In this document: piece by piece, positions 34,562 through 43,404 of the stretch
Numbering within the stretch: position 1 is the stretch's first letter
How the letters are laid out: each line of letters opens with the position of its first letter
From: CAYXWM01 sp964468805
GTDB taxonomy: Bacteria; Bacillota; Clostridia; Lachnospirales; WRBF01
Assembly: GCA_964468805.1 (NCBI GenBank)
Contig: CAYXWM010000004.1
Location: 1-64,000 of the forward strand
Direction: 5' to 3'
DNA: 64,000 bases
Made by a program: the position numbers and the translations under genes
Notes under the pieces: generated by a model
The model's database searches: none
What the model saw: only the letters and a program-made list of their open reading frames with translations
Told to the model about the DNA's origin: nothing

Positions 34562-36748
34562 TTATTCATCTAACTCAAATTGTTTTTTCTTTTTGATTTT
34601 TTTTCTGATGATAATAAAGGTGACCACGCCGCCGCCTACTACTATCACTGCGTATACTGTCCACATTATGGGGCTGAAGAAGTCGAAGCCTTCTCCGGGC
34701 ATACCGGGCATACCGTCGGGACCCATGGGCATACCGTCAGGTCCTATGGGCATACCGTCTGGACCAATCATCATACCGTCCGGACCCATCATTCCTTCGC
34801 CGCCACCACCCATATCCATAACGTTAACCATAAATTCTTTGGTGACTTCCTTAACCGCACCTACTTCGTCCTCATAGGTTATTAAAACCTTGCCTTCGTG
34901 TTGACCGGGTTCAAGGGCGGTAATTTCCGCATCATAGTATCCGGAGCTGTAGCGGTTCATGGTTCCGAAGTATACAAAGGAACGGCTGGTGTCGAAGTTA
35001 CCTTCTACCTTAACGGAGAGGTTGTTTAATGCTGATTTACCTTGGTTCATAATGCTGAAATCAATGGTAAAGGGAGAGCCTATGAAAACTTCCGGGGGTA
35101 CGTTTACAACGGAGGTTTCCAGCTTGGTAGTTTGCTTTACGGTAATACCGATGATTTCTTTTTCTTCGTATTCGTTAAACTTTGCATCTTCGTATTTGAA
35201 GTTAACTTCCATGGTGTAGGTTCTGGGTTGAGCGTCCGGAATGGCATACATTTTAAAATTCTTAGCCGCAGTACCTCCTGGAGCAATGGTATCTATATAA
35301 AAGGTATTGGAACCGTCCACGGGCATAAAGGTATTGCCTTTGGCTTCGGGAGAAGTATCCGTGGGAGCAACCAAGACAGCCTTTATGTTGTCTATACGTT
35401 TTTCTTTGTGAGTATTGCGGAAAACAGCGTAAAGACTAAATTCTTGACCGGCTTCAACTATTTGAGGGTCTGTATAGTAGCTTTCGATAATGATTTTGGG
35501 TTTGCTGACCTTGTCTTTTTCTTTGTCATCTTTGTCTTCGTCTTCGTCGGCTTTTTTGTTTCGAACATTAACGCCGGCGTATTGTTCAAAGGTTAAAATT
35601 TCTTTGGTGTCGTCGTCTTTTAAAAGCCCCGATTCGTACTCAACCTTAAAGTTGATAACGTAGTTTTGAGAACGGGATTTGGACGTGGGAGCAAAGGTAA
35701 AGCTTAGTCCTTTGGTTTGATTAACACCCAATTCGCTTATCATTACAACATTGGTGGATTTGGGAACCACAGCACCGTCAGTATCTGTTACGGCGGTTAC
35801 TTTAACGTTTTTTACGGTGTTGGAGCCGTTGTTGTTTACGTTTAAACTCACGGTAAAATTTTGCCCTACTTCATAAGTACCGGTGGGAGCGGAAATTGAG
35901 CTTATAGTAACATAACCGGGCTTTTCGGAGGTGCCTTTTGTATCAACGTTTGCATAGTAAACAAAGGAATTTTCATGAACCGTATCTGTATAGTCTTTAT
36001 ACTTTATTTTAAAGGTAATGGGATAGGAACCCGATTTAACCTTGGATGAAGTTTTAAAGGTATAGGAAACGGGAGTTTTTAACAAGGCTCTGTATTCTTT
36101 AAAATATAAGCTGTCGGAGTTTCCGGTAAAGAAAATAGTATCCGAGCCTAAACCCTCAAGGGTGATTCTCAGGTCTTTCAGACCTAATCTTGATGTATTT
36201 TCCAAGACACCGGTTACGGTAAATTGGTCGTTGGTAGTAAGCACCTGTTTCACAGACCTTAAATCATAAAGCAAAACAGAGGGTGCTGCTGCACTTACTT
36301 CAACCTTAATATTTATTTTATCGCTTTCCGAAAGGTTATCACCGTCTGTATTTCTGTAAAAATGGGAAAGATTAACGGTATAGGTTCCGGCTTTGGCGTT
36401 TTTGTCTACGGTAACTTGCAGTTTTACGGTCTTTGTGGAACCTTCGCTAAAGGTTCTTACGGAATTTGAACTGTCCAAAAATTCAAGGCTCAAAGGAGCG
36501 CCGGTGTCTGCTATGGCTTGCATTAAGAAGCGTTCCGCGGAGGAAGTACCCACGTTGCGAACGCTCAAGTCCAAAACTTTTGTTTCACCGCTGCCCACGG
36601 TGTAGTTTGTTTGACTTACCAACTTTATTCTGGGAGCGGCAACCGGTTCGGGTTCGGGAGGAATATAGTCTGCAAAGGCAACAACCGAACCCAGACTAAG
36701 AAATAGGACTGCTGTAATTAAAAAGCAAATGTGTCTGATGTGTTTCAT
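34562..36748 (-). CDS. CARDB/COG1361-type surface protein of the exporter, with GPDGM repeats and C-terminal TM anchor
   Basis: The 728-residue protein has a signal peptide (ending near VVAFA), then five or so CARDB-like Ig-fold repeats (about 45-640), each with GQ/NNGS-type turns and VNVNNNG-like motifs. Next come repeats of a GPDGMxx heptad (about 655-685), one transmembrane helix (about 695-717) and a basic tail (KKIKKKKQFELDE). Glycine/proline-rich heptads just outside the membrane are unusual. Position between the ABC ATPase and MacB-like permease implies it replaces MacA-like periplasmic adaptors. Substrate and function unknown. Confidence 0.85.
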   Translation of the reverse strand: MKHIRHICFLITAVLFLSLGSVVAFADYIPPEPEPVAAPRIKLVSQTNYTVGSGETKVLDLSVRNVGTSSAERFLMQAIADTGAPLSLEFLDSSNSVRTFSEGSTKTVKLQVTVDKNAKAGTYTVNLSHFYRNTDGDNLSESDKINIKVEVSAAAPSVLLYDLRSVKQVLTTNDQFTVTGVLENTSRLGLKDLRITLEGLGSDTIFFTGNSDSLYFKEYRALLKTPVSYTFKTSSKVKSGSYPITFKIKYKDYTDTVHENSFVYYANVDTKGTSEKPGYVTISSISAPTGTYEVGQNFTVSLNVNNNGSNTVKNVKVTAVTDTDGAVVPKSTNVVMISELGVNQTKGLSFTFAPTSKSRSQNYVINFKVEYESGLLKDDDTKEILTFEQYAGVNVRNKKADEDEDKDDKEKDKVSKPKIIIESYYTDPQIVEAGQEFSLYAVFRNTHKEKRIDNIKAVLVAPTDTSPEAKGNTFMPVDGSNTFYIDTIAPGGTAAKNFKMYAIPDAQPRTYTMEVNFKYEDAKFNEYEEKEIIGITVKQTTKLETSVVNVPPEVFIGSPFTIDFSIMNQGKSALNNLSVKVEGNFDTSRSFVYFGTMNRYSSGYYDAEITALEPGQHEGKVLITYEDEVGAVKEVTKEFMVNVMDMGGGGEGMMGPDGMMIGPDGMPIGPDGMPMGPDGMPGMPGEGFDFFSPIMWTVYAVIVVGGGVVTFIIIRKKIKKKKQFELDE

Positions 36749-36854
36749 TGTTTTATCCCCTCGTGTTTTGGTTTGATTGGATTAAATAGATAAGATTTTT
36801 AAAACCCTTTATGGATTTTGAATTACTGTTTTTTAGGCATTTTTGGCGTGCGGA

Positions 36855-37694
36855 TTAACCGGATTGATTGTTTTCGTTATTATGGGAGTCCTCCGATGTT
36901 TGTACATCCGGTTCACCGGACTTATCTTGGGTTTCGTCCTGTAATTGGCTAACATCCGATGACGTTTGTAATTGGTCTGCTTTGTTTATCTTTGATTGGT
37001 TTTCGGCTATGTTTTCAACATTACCGTCACGGATTTTAATTATGGTATCGGCATAGTGAGAAATTTCCAGGTCATGAGTAACTATAATAAGCGTCTGATT
37101 ATTTTTACGCACTATGTCAATAATTAAATCCATAAGCTCCAAAGTGGTTGCAGTATCCAAGTTTCCGGTAGGCTCGTCCGCAAAAATTACCTCCGGTTCG
37201 TTCACAAAGGCTCGGGCTATACTGGTTCTCTGCTGTTGCCCACCGCTCATTTGGCTTGGTTTATGCTTTGCCCTGTTGCCAAGCCCTACGGCTTTTAGCA
37301 AAGCCATAGCTTTTTTGTTTCGTTTCCTTTTGGGTATATGGCTGAAAATCAAAGGCAGAGTTACGTTTTCCAAGGCAGTCAAAGTAGGTAAGAGGTTGTA
37401 GGATTGAAATACAAAGCCTATATGCTGCTTGCGAAATTGAGCCAATTTGTTTTCGTTCATAGTCTCCAACTGAAGATTTTTAAAGCGGATTTTACCTTTT
37501 GTGGGCTTTTCCAAGCCCGCCATCATATTTAAGAGCGTAGATTTACCGGAACCGGACGTGCCCAAAAGACAATATATTTTTCCCTTGTAAAAGTCCAGGG
37601 ATATATTGTCCAGTGCCACTACCTTTTCATCACCCATACGATAGACTTTTCTAACGTTTTGCAGTGATATTATCGGTTTTTGCTCATTATCCAT
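36855..37694 (-). CDS. ABC transporter ATP-binding protein with acidic C-terminal tail
   Basis: ATG 37694 is chosen because AAGGGGG lies 7 bp upstream; the longer open frame reaching 37955 lacks a site. The 279-residue protein has Walker A (GTSGSGKST), signature (MSGGQQQR), Walker B (EVIFADEPTGNLD) and switch His (IVTHDLEI). It is MacB/LolD-like. About 55 extra residues after the normal end are rich in Gln, Ser, Asp and Glu (SSDVSQLQDETQDKSGEPD) and may bind a partner. It is first of a three-gene operon. Confidence 0.92.
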   Translation of the reverse strand: MDNEQKPIISLQNVRKVYRMGDEKVVALDNISLDFYKGKIYCLLGTSGSGKSTLLNMMAGLEKPTKGKIRFKNLQLETMNENKLAQFRKQHIGFVFQSYNLLPTLTALENVTLPLIFSHIPKRKRNKKAMALLKAVGLGNRAKHKPSQMSGGQQQRTSIARAFVNEPEVIFADEPTGNLDTATTLELMDLIIDIVRKNNQTLIIVTHDLEISHYADTIIKIRDGNVENIAENQSKINKADQLQTSSDVSQLQDETQDKSGEPDVQTSEDSHNNENNQSG

Positions 37695-38136
37695 TTTATG
37701 CCCCCTTTGTATTTCCCCGAGTCGGTTTTTGGCGGCATCAAAGCAGAGTAAACAAACAATACTTTTGTTTATACACAAATTTTTACAATTTGCTACATAA
37801 TTAATGCCGTTTATATTATACTTCACTTTATTATAACAAACAAGTACGCATATCATTCTCACAGGAAAACCAAAGGGCGGTTGCCGAGTTTTACAAAATA
37901 TGCCGTATTTCCCGTCTTTCCGGTGGCTTAAAACGTACCCGTAACATAATGTCATCTTTATATAACGTCTTTTAGTAAAAAAAGTTGCACTTTTCGACGA
38001 AATAATTTTGGTATATTTTTTGTGTCATCGTAAAAAAATAAATCTGCTACATATTTTGTCGAAGTTTTGCATATTATTTTAGTTTAGTTTTGATATATAT
38101 AAAGGTAAAAATATGTTTCCCCAAACTCTCAAAGAT
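37695..38136. other. Intergenic region without a clear gene
   Basis: AT-rich divergent region between the ABC ATPase (minus) and the forward VanW gene. The minus-strand frame from 37955 extends open into the ATPase gene but lacks coding character near its Lys/Asn-rich middle. I see no riboswitch core or clear tRNA. Confidence 0.4.
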
Positions 38137-38243
38137 TATATACCAATTCCATATAAGATAAAGGATAAAAATAATCTTCTTTTCCTTGAACCGTTGGACA
38201 AAATCAATTATTTTTTGTCCTCTGTTTAAAATGGAATCAGTAA
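38137..38243 (+). repeat. Repeat family A, copy 4
   Basis: Starts ATATACCAATTCCATATAAG and ends AAAATGGAATCAGTAATAT. The inner arms (GGATAAAAATAAT and ATTATTTTTTGTCC) and loop core GAACCGTTGGAC are present. Confidence 0.85.
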
Positions 38244-38391
38244 TATAAGAAAACGCAGGTTATTGCGGCTTAAACCGGAACCGTAAATGGAAATAGGGCA
38301 ATATTTTAAATCCTGTATTTAATCCTTTGGATTACAAACTATTCAATATTATTACAGTATTGTTTCATTGTCGCAACGGCATTTACATTTG

Positions 38392-38421
38392 TTTACCTAT
38401 CGTCTATAATTGCTATATAAT
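38392..38421 (+). promoter_or_regulatory. Candidate sigma-A promoter upstream of the VanW gene
   Basis: TTTACC (38392-38397) and TATAAT (38416-38421) have an 18-bp spacer. It lies 318 bp before the start codon, giving a long leader if used. I see no other feature in 38244-38738. Confidence 0.4.
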
Positions 38422-38738
38422 AGCTAAAAACTTGTTTTACCGACGGCACTCCCAATTGCATTTAGTCCGGGCAGCGTTATCGTTGTACACGGAATTTTAC
38501 GGGGCTGCAGATTCGTGTTTTTATCCGGTCTAAAGTAAGATATGCTTACAGATTTGCATATTTTATACGGATTGTTTTAAAACAGGGATTTGTGTAGGGT
38601 GCAGATTATAAATAAAGAACTACAAAGTAAACGCTGAATAAGAAATAAAGTCTTTGGGTTCAAATAGGTTTCCTTACGGCTCACATAAGCCTTTTATAAT
38701 TAAAAATAACGGCGTTTACCATACAGGGGGTAAGTATT

Positions 38739-40289
38739 ATGGCAAAAAACACATCCGGAATGAAGCTGAAAATAATAATAGTTTCATTGGTTGTACTTAT
38801 CGGTGCGGCTTGCGTAGTTGGTTTTATTTCTTTCAGCGAATTTCAGAAAATGAAGGATGCCGTTGAAATAGACAGGATTTACAAAAACGTGTATCTTAAC
38901 GATGTTCCGGTGGGCGGAATGAAGAAACAAGAAGCCATCGAAGCTGTAAGCGAATCAAACATTAGATTTTTAAAAGACAACAAAATAACCATCCGCGGAA
39001 ACGACCATGAGGTTAGCTTTACCTACGCGGATTTGGAACCCAAATTCGACCTGTCGGAGGCTGTTGAACAGGCTTATCACTATGCCCGTGAAGGCAACAT
39101 TGCCGACAGATACGCAAAAATTACCGCTTTGGAAACAACACCCCACAAGATTAACGCTCCCATAAAATTTACTTTTGACGATACAATAATTATAAACAAA
39201 ATCGAAGAATTGGCTCCTCTGGTTAATATAGAGCCCATAAGTGCAAGCATTTCCACGAAAAACGGAAAAATAGAAATTACCGAAGGTCAAACCGGATTAC
39301 AGCTTAACGTTCAAGGAACGCTTAACAAAGTTAAAGACCTTATAGACAAAAACGAATCCGGTACGGTAGAAGCGGATTTCATCGAATCCCAACCGAAATT
39401 TACCGCGGAACAACTTAAAGGCAAGCAACAACTTCTGGGTACTTTTAAAACCACCTTTGCCGTGGACGGTGCCGGCAGAAACGACAATATCTTTAACGCA
39501 GCAAGCAAAATCAACGGTTTTGTGCTTATGCCCGGTGAAGTTTTCTCTACAAACAAAGCCTTTGGTGCCATGACTTTTGATAACGGTTATCGTTTGGCTC
39601 CCGTTATTGAAAGCGGTAAGTTGGTTCAAGGAATGGGCGGCGGTGTTTGCCAGGTTTCCAGTACCCTATACAACGCAGTACTTTTCGCCGAGCTTGAGGT
39701 TGTTGAACGCCAAAACCACAGCTTGAAAGTAGGTTATCTGGACTGGGGTTTGGATGCTACCCTTGCCGGGGACTATATAGACTTTAAATTCAAAAACAAT
39801 ACGGAATATCCCGTTGTTATAGAAGCAAAAATCTCCGGAAACACCCTTACGGCGAGTATTTACGGTGACGAAATCCACAATCCTTCTCGCCGCTTGGTAT
39901 TCCAAAAGGCACTGGCAGAAACCGTTCCTCCGGGACCGGAATCCATAGTCAAGGACCCGGCTCTTCCCGAAGGCACCAGAGTAGTGGAAACTCCTGCCCG
40001 TACCGGTTATAAATATAACCTCTATAAAATAGTCTACGAAAACGATAAAGAAGTGGAAAAAACTCTTGCAAACACCAGTTACTACAGAGCAACCGCCGCG
40101 GTGGTGCGAGTAGGTACGGGATTACCCGTTCCGGTTGAAGACCCAACCCAAATTCAACCCAATCCCGACGTTCCTCAAGACCCACAACCCGGCAACAATC
40201 CCTCGGATGTAGTCCAAGATCCACCCACACAACCCGTACCTCCTCAAAACATAGAGCCGGCTCCCGAAGAACTTCCCATAGTGGAGTAA
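38739..40289 (+). CDS. VanW-family cell-wall protein with peptidoglycan-binding-type and G5-like regions
   Basis: The 516-residue protein is membrane-anchored (TM about 9-31, no cleavage site). Residues about 60-240 contain the PG_binding_4-type region (ITEGQTGLQLNVQGTLNK). Residues about 255-395 contain the VanW domain (FNAASKINGFVLMPGEVFS, GGGVCQVSSTLYNAVLFAEL, RQNHSLKVGYLDWGLDAT). A G5-like strand (TLANTSYYRATAAVVRVGTG) precedes a roughly 45-residue Pro-rich tail. VanW-domain proteins are linked to wall metabolism and sometimes glycopeptide clusters, but biochemical function is unclear. GGGGGTAAG precedes the start. Confidence 0.9.
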   Translation: MAKNTSGMKLKIIIVSLVVLIGAACVVGFISFSEFQKMKDAVEIDRIYKNVYLNDVPVGGMKKQEAIEAVSESNIRFLKDNKITIRGNDHEVSFTYADLEPKFDLSEAVEQAYHYAREGNIADRYAKITALETTPHKINAPIKFTFDDTIIINKIEELAPLVNIEPISASISTKNGKIEITEGQTGLQLNVQGTLNKVKDLIDKNESGTVEADFIESQPKFTAEQLKGKQQLLGTFKTTFAVDGAGRNDNIFNAASKINGFVLMPGEVFSTNKAFGAMTFDNGYRLAPVIESGKLVQGMGGGVCQVSSTLYNAVLFAELEVVERQNHSLKVGYLDWGLDATLAGDYIDFKFKNNTEYPVVIEAKISGNTLTASIYGDEIHNPSRRLVFQKALAETVPPGPESIVKDPALPEGTRVVETPARTGYKYNLYKIVYENDKEVEKTLANTSYYRATAAVVRVGTGLPVPVEDPTQIQPNPDVPQDPQPGNNPSDVVQDPPTQPVPPQNIEPAPEELPIVE

Positions 40290-40342
40290 GCTTTTGTATT
40301 GAAATAAGAAATATTTGTGATATTATATATAGCTGTAAACCT

Positions 40343-40372
40343 TAACCTTGAGGATTGTATTCTCAAGGTTAA
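40343..40372 (+). terminator. Stem-loop terminator of the VanW gene
   Basis: TAACCTTGAGG pairs with CTCAAGGTTA, followed by AATGCTTTTTCG. Its CTTGAG arm resembles repeat family B. Confidence 0.7.
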
Positions 40373-40435
40373 ATGCTTTTTCGATAAATTTAATGTCAAG
40401 TGACTTAATTATTAATAAAGTTTTGATTTTAAATA

Positions 40436-40501
40436 TTAAAGTCTTTTTGAAGGGAGTTTGAGGGAGACTTTTTCTTCAGAAAAAGTTTCCCTCAAGGTCT
40501 T
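40436..40501 (+). repeat. Repeat family B stem-loop, copy B1
   Basis: TTGAGGGAGACTTTTTC pairs with GAAAAAGTTTCCCTCAA around TTCA. It begins ATTAAAGTCTTTTTGAAGGG and ends CAAGGTCTT, 34 bp from the next start codon. Differs from B2 by a single base over about 65 bp. Confidence 0.85.
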
Positions 40502-40534
40502 ATCTTTTTACTTATACCTGAAAGGAATTAACTG

Positions 40535-41536
40535 ATGCTAAAGGGAAAATTGGATACGGGTAAAGTGGCGGGTAAAATACTGGAGGAAATAGTATTTAAC
40601 AAAGCCACGCCCTCAAATAAAGAAATTCTGGAAGCCTCCGGCATAGGCGAGGATTGTGCCGTCATATCAACGGAAAATGAATATTGCCTGCTGTCCACCG
40701 ACCCCATTACCGGTGCTACCAAGGACATAGGCTATCTTGCCGTTCATGTAAACGCCAACGACATTGCCGCCTGCGGAGGCGAGCCTTTGGGTATATTGGT
40801 TACTGTGCTGATGCCGGAAGGTACGGAAGCTTTAGAGTTACAGGATATAATGGACGGAGTTTACAATGCCTGTGAGGAATTGGGACTAAGCGTTATCGGC
40901 GGTCACAGCGAGGTGACGGATGCGGTAAACCGGGTGGTGGTTTGTGCCACAGTTGTAGGCAAAACCCAAAATAAAAAATTCCTACGCACAAAAGACGCAA
41001 AACCCGGTCAGGACCTAATAATGACCAAATTCGCCGGATTGGAAGGCACGACTATTTTGGCAAAAGAATTTGAAGCCCCACTAACCGAAAAATTCGGCAG
41101 TGATTTTGTGCAGTCAGCCGACCGCCTTGCTTCCATGCTTTCGGTTTTGAAAGAATCCCGTATAGCTGTTAAACACGGTGCTACCGCCATGCATGACATA
41201 ACCGAAGGCGGAGTAATGGGTGCCGCCTATGAAATGGCTGTGGCTTCGGGAGTGGGTGCGGAGCTGTATCTTGACCTTGTACCCCTGTTACCCGAAACAA
41301 AACAAATCTGCGATTACTTTAATATTAATCCCTATAAACTGATTTCCTCGGGTTCCATGCTGATTGCTTCAAATAATGGCGGTGAATTGGTAGAAAAACT
41401 TAAGGACCAAGGTATAAATGCCGCCGTAATAGGAAAATTTACAGAGAATAACCTAACGTACATCCAAGACGAAAAGATATATTCCCTTACTTCACCGGAA
41501 ACGGACGAACTGTACAAAGCCCTAAATCAAGCATAG
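40535..41536 (+). CDS. AIR synthase-related protein, HypE-like
   Basis: The 333-residue protein has the PurM/HypE two-domain architecture. Motifs include GIGEDCAVIST near residue 31, VHVNANDIAACGGEPLGILV, VIGGHSEVTDAVNRVVV (nucleotide-binding) and HDITEGGVMGAAYEMAV. HypE makes the cyano ligand of NiFe hydrogenase, but this subgroup lacks the C-terminal Cys of HypE and occurs as a stand-alone gene of unknown function in many Clostridia. AAAGGAA precedes the ATG. No hydrogenase or hyp genes lie nearby. Confidence 0.8.
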   Translation: MLKGKLDTGKVAGKILEEIVFNKATPSNKEILEASGIGEDCAVISTENEYCLLSTDPITGATKDIGYLAVHVNANDIAACGGEPLGILVTVLMPEGTEALELQDIMDGVYNACEELGLSVIGGHSEVTDAVNRVVVCATVVGKTQNKKFLRTKDAKPGQDLIMTKFAGLEGTTILAKEFEAPLTEKFGSDFVQSADRLASMLSVLKESRIAVKHGATAMHDITEGGVMGAAYEMAVASGVGAELYLDLVPLLPETKQICDYFNINPYKLISSGSMLIASNNGGELVEKLKDQGINAAVIGKFTENNLTYIQDEKIYSLTSPETDELYKALNQA

Positions 41537-41634
41537 GTTTAAAGATTTCATCTTGAAAGACGTTTAAGAAAAGCTTCGCTTCGTAAAGAGCTTTCCCATG
41601 GATTTCTTTCATACCACTTCCAAAGGAGAAAATT

Positions 41635-42540
41635 ATGCAACCCTATAACTCAGGCTTCGTATCGCTTATAGGCAAACCCAACGTGGGTAAATCTACCCTG
41701 CTGAACAGACTTATAGGCGAAAAAATTGCCATAGTAACAAGCAAGCCCCAAACCACACGCAACAATATCCAAGGTATTATAACCACCGAACGCTACCAAA
41801 TAATCTTCGTAGATACTCCGGGTATACACGTACCAAAAACCGTCTTGGGCGAGCAAATGGTTCGCTCCGCCATGAGTGCCATGGGAGAAGTGGACGTTAT
41901 ACTTTATTTGGTAGAGCCTAAGGAATATATTTCAGCAGAGGATAAGAGAATTATTGAAAAACTGAAATCCGTTCGAGAGCCGGTAATTCTTGTTATAAAC
42001 AAGGCAGACAAAATCGAGTACTTAAAACTGCTTCCCATAATAGAGCTTTATTCAAAGGCATTTGACTTTAAAGAAATAATACCGATTTCGGCTTTGAAAT
42101 CCAAAAACCTGGAGGATTTAAAGGACACCGTGGCAAAATACCTGCCGGAAGGACCCCAATTCTTCCCGGACGACATGATTACAGACCAACCGGAACGACA
42201 AATTGTAGCCGAAATGATACGTGAAAAAGCATTGAAACTTCTCCAAGACGAACTGCCCCACGGCATAGCCATAGAAATAGTATCCCATAAACTACGTCCG
42301 GACGGAAAAACCATAGACATTACAGCGGATATATATTGCGAAAAGCGTAGCCACAAGGGCATGATAATAGGCAAAAACGGCGAGATGCTTCAAGAAATAG
42401 GCAGACTGGCTCGTTCGGATATAGAGCGTTTCTTGGATACAAAGGTTTATTTGCAACTTTGGGTAAAGGTAAAAGAGGATTGGCGAAGAAAGGCAACGGA
42501 GATAAGAAGATTGGGTTTGGATACGATTTCGGAACTGTAA
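41635..42540 (+). CDS. era: GTPase Era
   Basis: The 301-residue essential GTPase binds 16S rRNA and helps 30S maturation. G1 (GKPNVGKST), switch I (QTTRNNIQGI), G3 (DTPG), G4 (NKAD) and a C-terminal KH domain (RSHKGMIIGKNGEMLQEIGR) are present. Ribosome-binding site AAAGGAG precedes ATG 41635. YqzL and RecO genes follow after a small-protein gene, the conserved Firmicutes order. Confidence 0.97.
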   Translation: MQPYNSGFVSLIGKPNVGKSTLLNRLIGEKIAIVTSKPQTTRNNIQGIITTERYQIIFVDTPGIHVPKTVLGEQMVRSAMSAMGEVDVILYLVEPKEYISAEDKRIIEKLKSVREPVILVINKADKIEYLKLLPIIELYSKAFDFKEIIPISALKSKNLEDLKDTVAKYLPEGPQFFPDDMITDQPERQIVAEMIREKALKLLQDELPHGIAIEIVSHKLRPDGKTIDITADIYCEKRSHKGMIIGKNGEMLQEIGRLARSDIERFLDTKVYLQLWVKVKEDWRRKATEIRRLGLDTISEL

Positions 42541-42549
42541 TGTTATAAT

Positions 42550-42680
42550 GAATTGCATAAGGAATAGTAACATAGCTATTCTTCGTAAACGGTTCACTCT
42601 TGCGTATTTATGAACAAAACACCGGTCGCTCTCCGCTACGAGTATAATCTTTTTGACTACTGCACAGGCAATTAAGTATA
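42550..42680 (+). repeat. Repeat family C, long copy
   Basis: The + strand reads AATTGCATAAGGAATAGTAA, then CTATTCTTCGTAAACGGTTC and ends CAATTAAGTATA. The left half is nearly the reverse complement of 23931-23982. The ends can pair (AATTGC/GCAATT). Confidence 0.75.
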
Positions 42681-42789
42681 TTTAAAAAACCGACTTGAGT
42701 TTTACAAGGGTTTTTTGCATAATTTTTGTTGACGTATTTGCTCCTTTATGTTATTTTTTCTAATAAAAATAGCATAAAGGGGTTATCAT

Positions 42790-43155
42790 ATGGAAAACAG
42801 AACTATGTTAAAGGGTATAATCGGTGTTACTGTAGTAATAGCTCTTGTAATTTTTATAATATCCCTAAAACCCGCTGATGATTCAGGCGATGATTGGTAT
42901 CAATATGCAAAAAAAGTTGTTTCAATCTGTGACGATTTCCTTGATTTTAAAATCGACGGAAACGAAGCCGGAAATAGGATTGAGATGATAGTAAATGCCT
43001 TGCCGGAACCAAAAAAACATTTTGAGAAAATTATTCAAATAAAAATTGATTCTACGCAAATACCGTTTTACGGTTATAAAGTTGATTTTGCAAAGGTTTT
43101 AAAATATAGAAATGACTTAGCGGAAACAATAAATATGGGTAAAAAAGTAGTTTAG
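42790..43155 (+). CDS. Small membrane-anchored protein, unrecognised
   Basis: The 121-residue protein has a short N-terminus, one transmembrane helix (about 8-26, IIGVTVVIALVIFIISL) and an extracytoplasmic helical domain (WYQYAKKVVSICDDFLDF, LPEPKKHFEKIIQIKIDS). A promoter-like TTGACG-17-TATTTT lies at 42729-42757 and AAAGGGG precedes the ATG. Its own terminator follows. It interrupts the era-yqzL-recO order. No family recognised. Confidence 0.65.
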   Translation: MENRTMLKGIIGVTVVIALVIFIISLKPADDSGDDWYQYAKKVVSICDDFLDFKIDGNEAGNRIEMIVNALPEPKKHFEKIIQIKIDSTQIPFYGYKVDFAKVLKYRNDLAETINMGKKVV

Positions 43156-43192
43156 AGCTTCATTTTACATAACGTATTATTTTGATTGTTAT

Positions 43193-43230
43193 GCAGAGAG
43201 GGACTAATATTACGTCCCTCTGCCAATTTT
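43193..43230 (+). terminator. Rho-independent terminator
   Basis: GCAGAGAGGGAC pairs with GTCCCTCTGC, then AATTTTTT. Confidence 0.88.
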
Positions 43231-43296
43231 TTATATGTATAAAATATTTCTTCCCGACAAAAATATTATTAAAATCACGAAAAAAGGGGGGATATT

Positions 43297-43404
43297 ATGT
43301 CGTATGAAAAATTCTTCTGGAGTATGTTCGAAAAATCAGGCTCTGTTGATGCTTATCTGGGATATAATGAAATTAAAAAGCAAAAAGGTGACGATCCGGT
43401 TTGA
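43297..43404 (+). CDS. yqzL: YqzL-like small protein
   Basis: ATG 43297 follows a run AAAAAGGGGGG. The 35-residue protein (MSYEKFFWSMFEKSGSVDAY, then LGYNEIKKQK) matches the YqzL family, a tiny conserved protein encoded between era and recO in Firmicutes; its function is unknown. The stop overlaps the recO start (TTG 43401) by 4 bp, implying coupled translation. Confidence 0.85.
   Translation: MSYEKFFWSMFEKSGSVDAYLGYNEIKKQKGDDPV

Noticed and set aside
37840..37950. SAM-riboswitch-like CTCGGCAACC on the minus strand upstream of the ABC ATPase.
   Set aside because: Only the short GGCAACC core matches; the upstream AGAGxGGxGGAGGGA block and kink-turn are missing, and the downstream gene is not sulphur-related.
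36855..37955. Longer ABC ATPase beginning at 37955.
   Set aside because: No RBS, AT-rich low-complexity extension; ATG 37694 has a perfect AAGGGGG site and matches the family start.
40535..41536. Selenophosphate synthetase or selenoprotein.
   Set aside because: Domain matches HypE/PurM-like proteins; no in-frame TGA with a SECIS-like loop and no selA/selB nearby.
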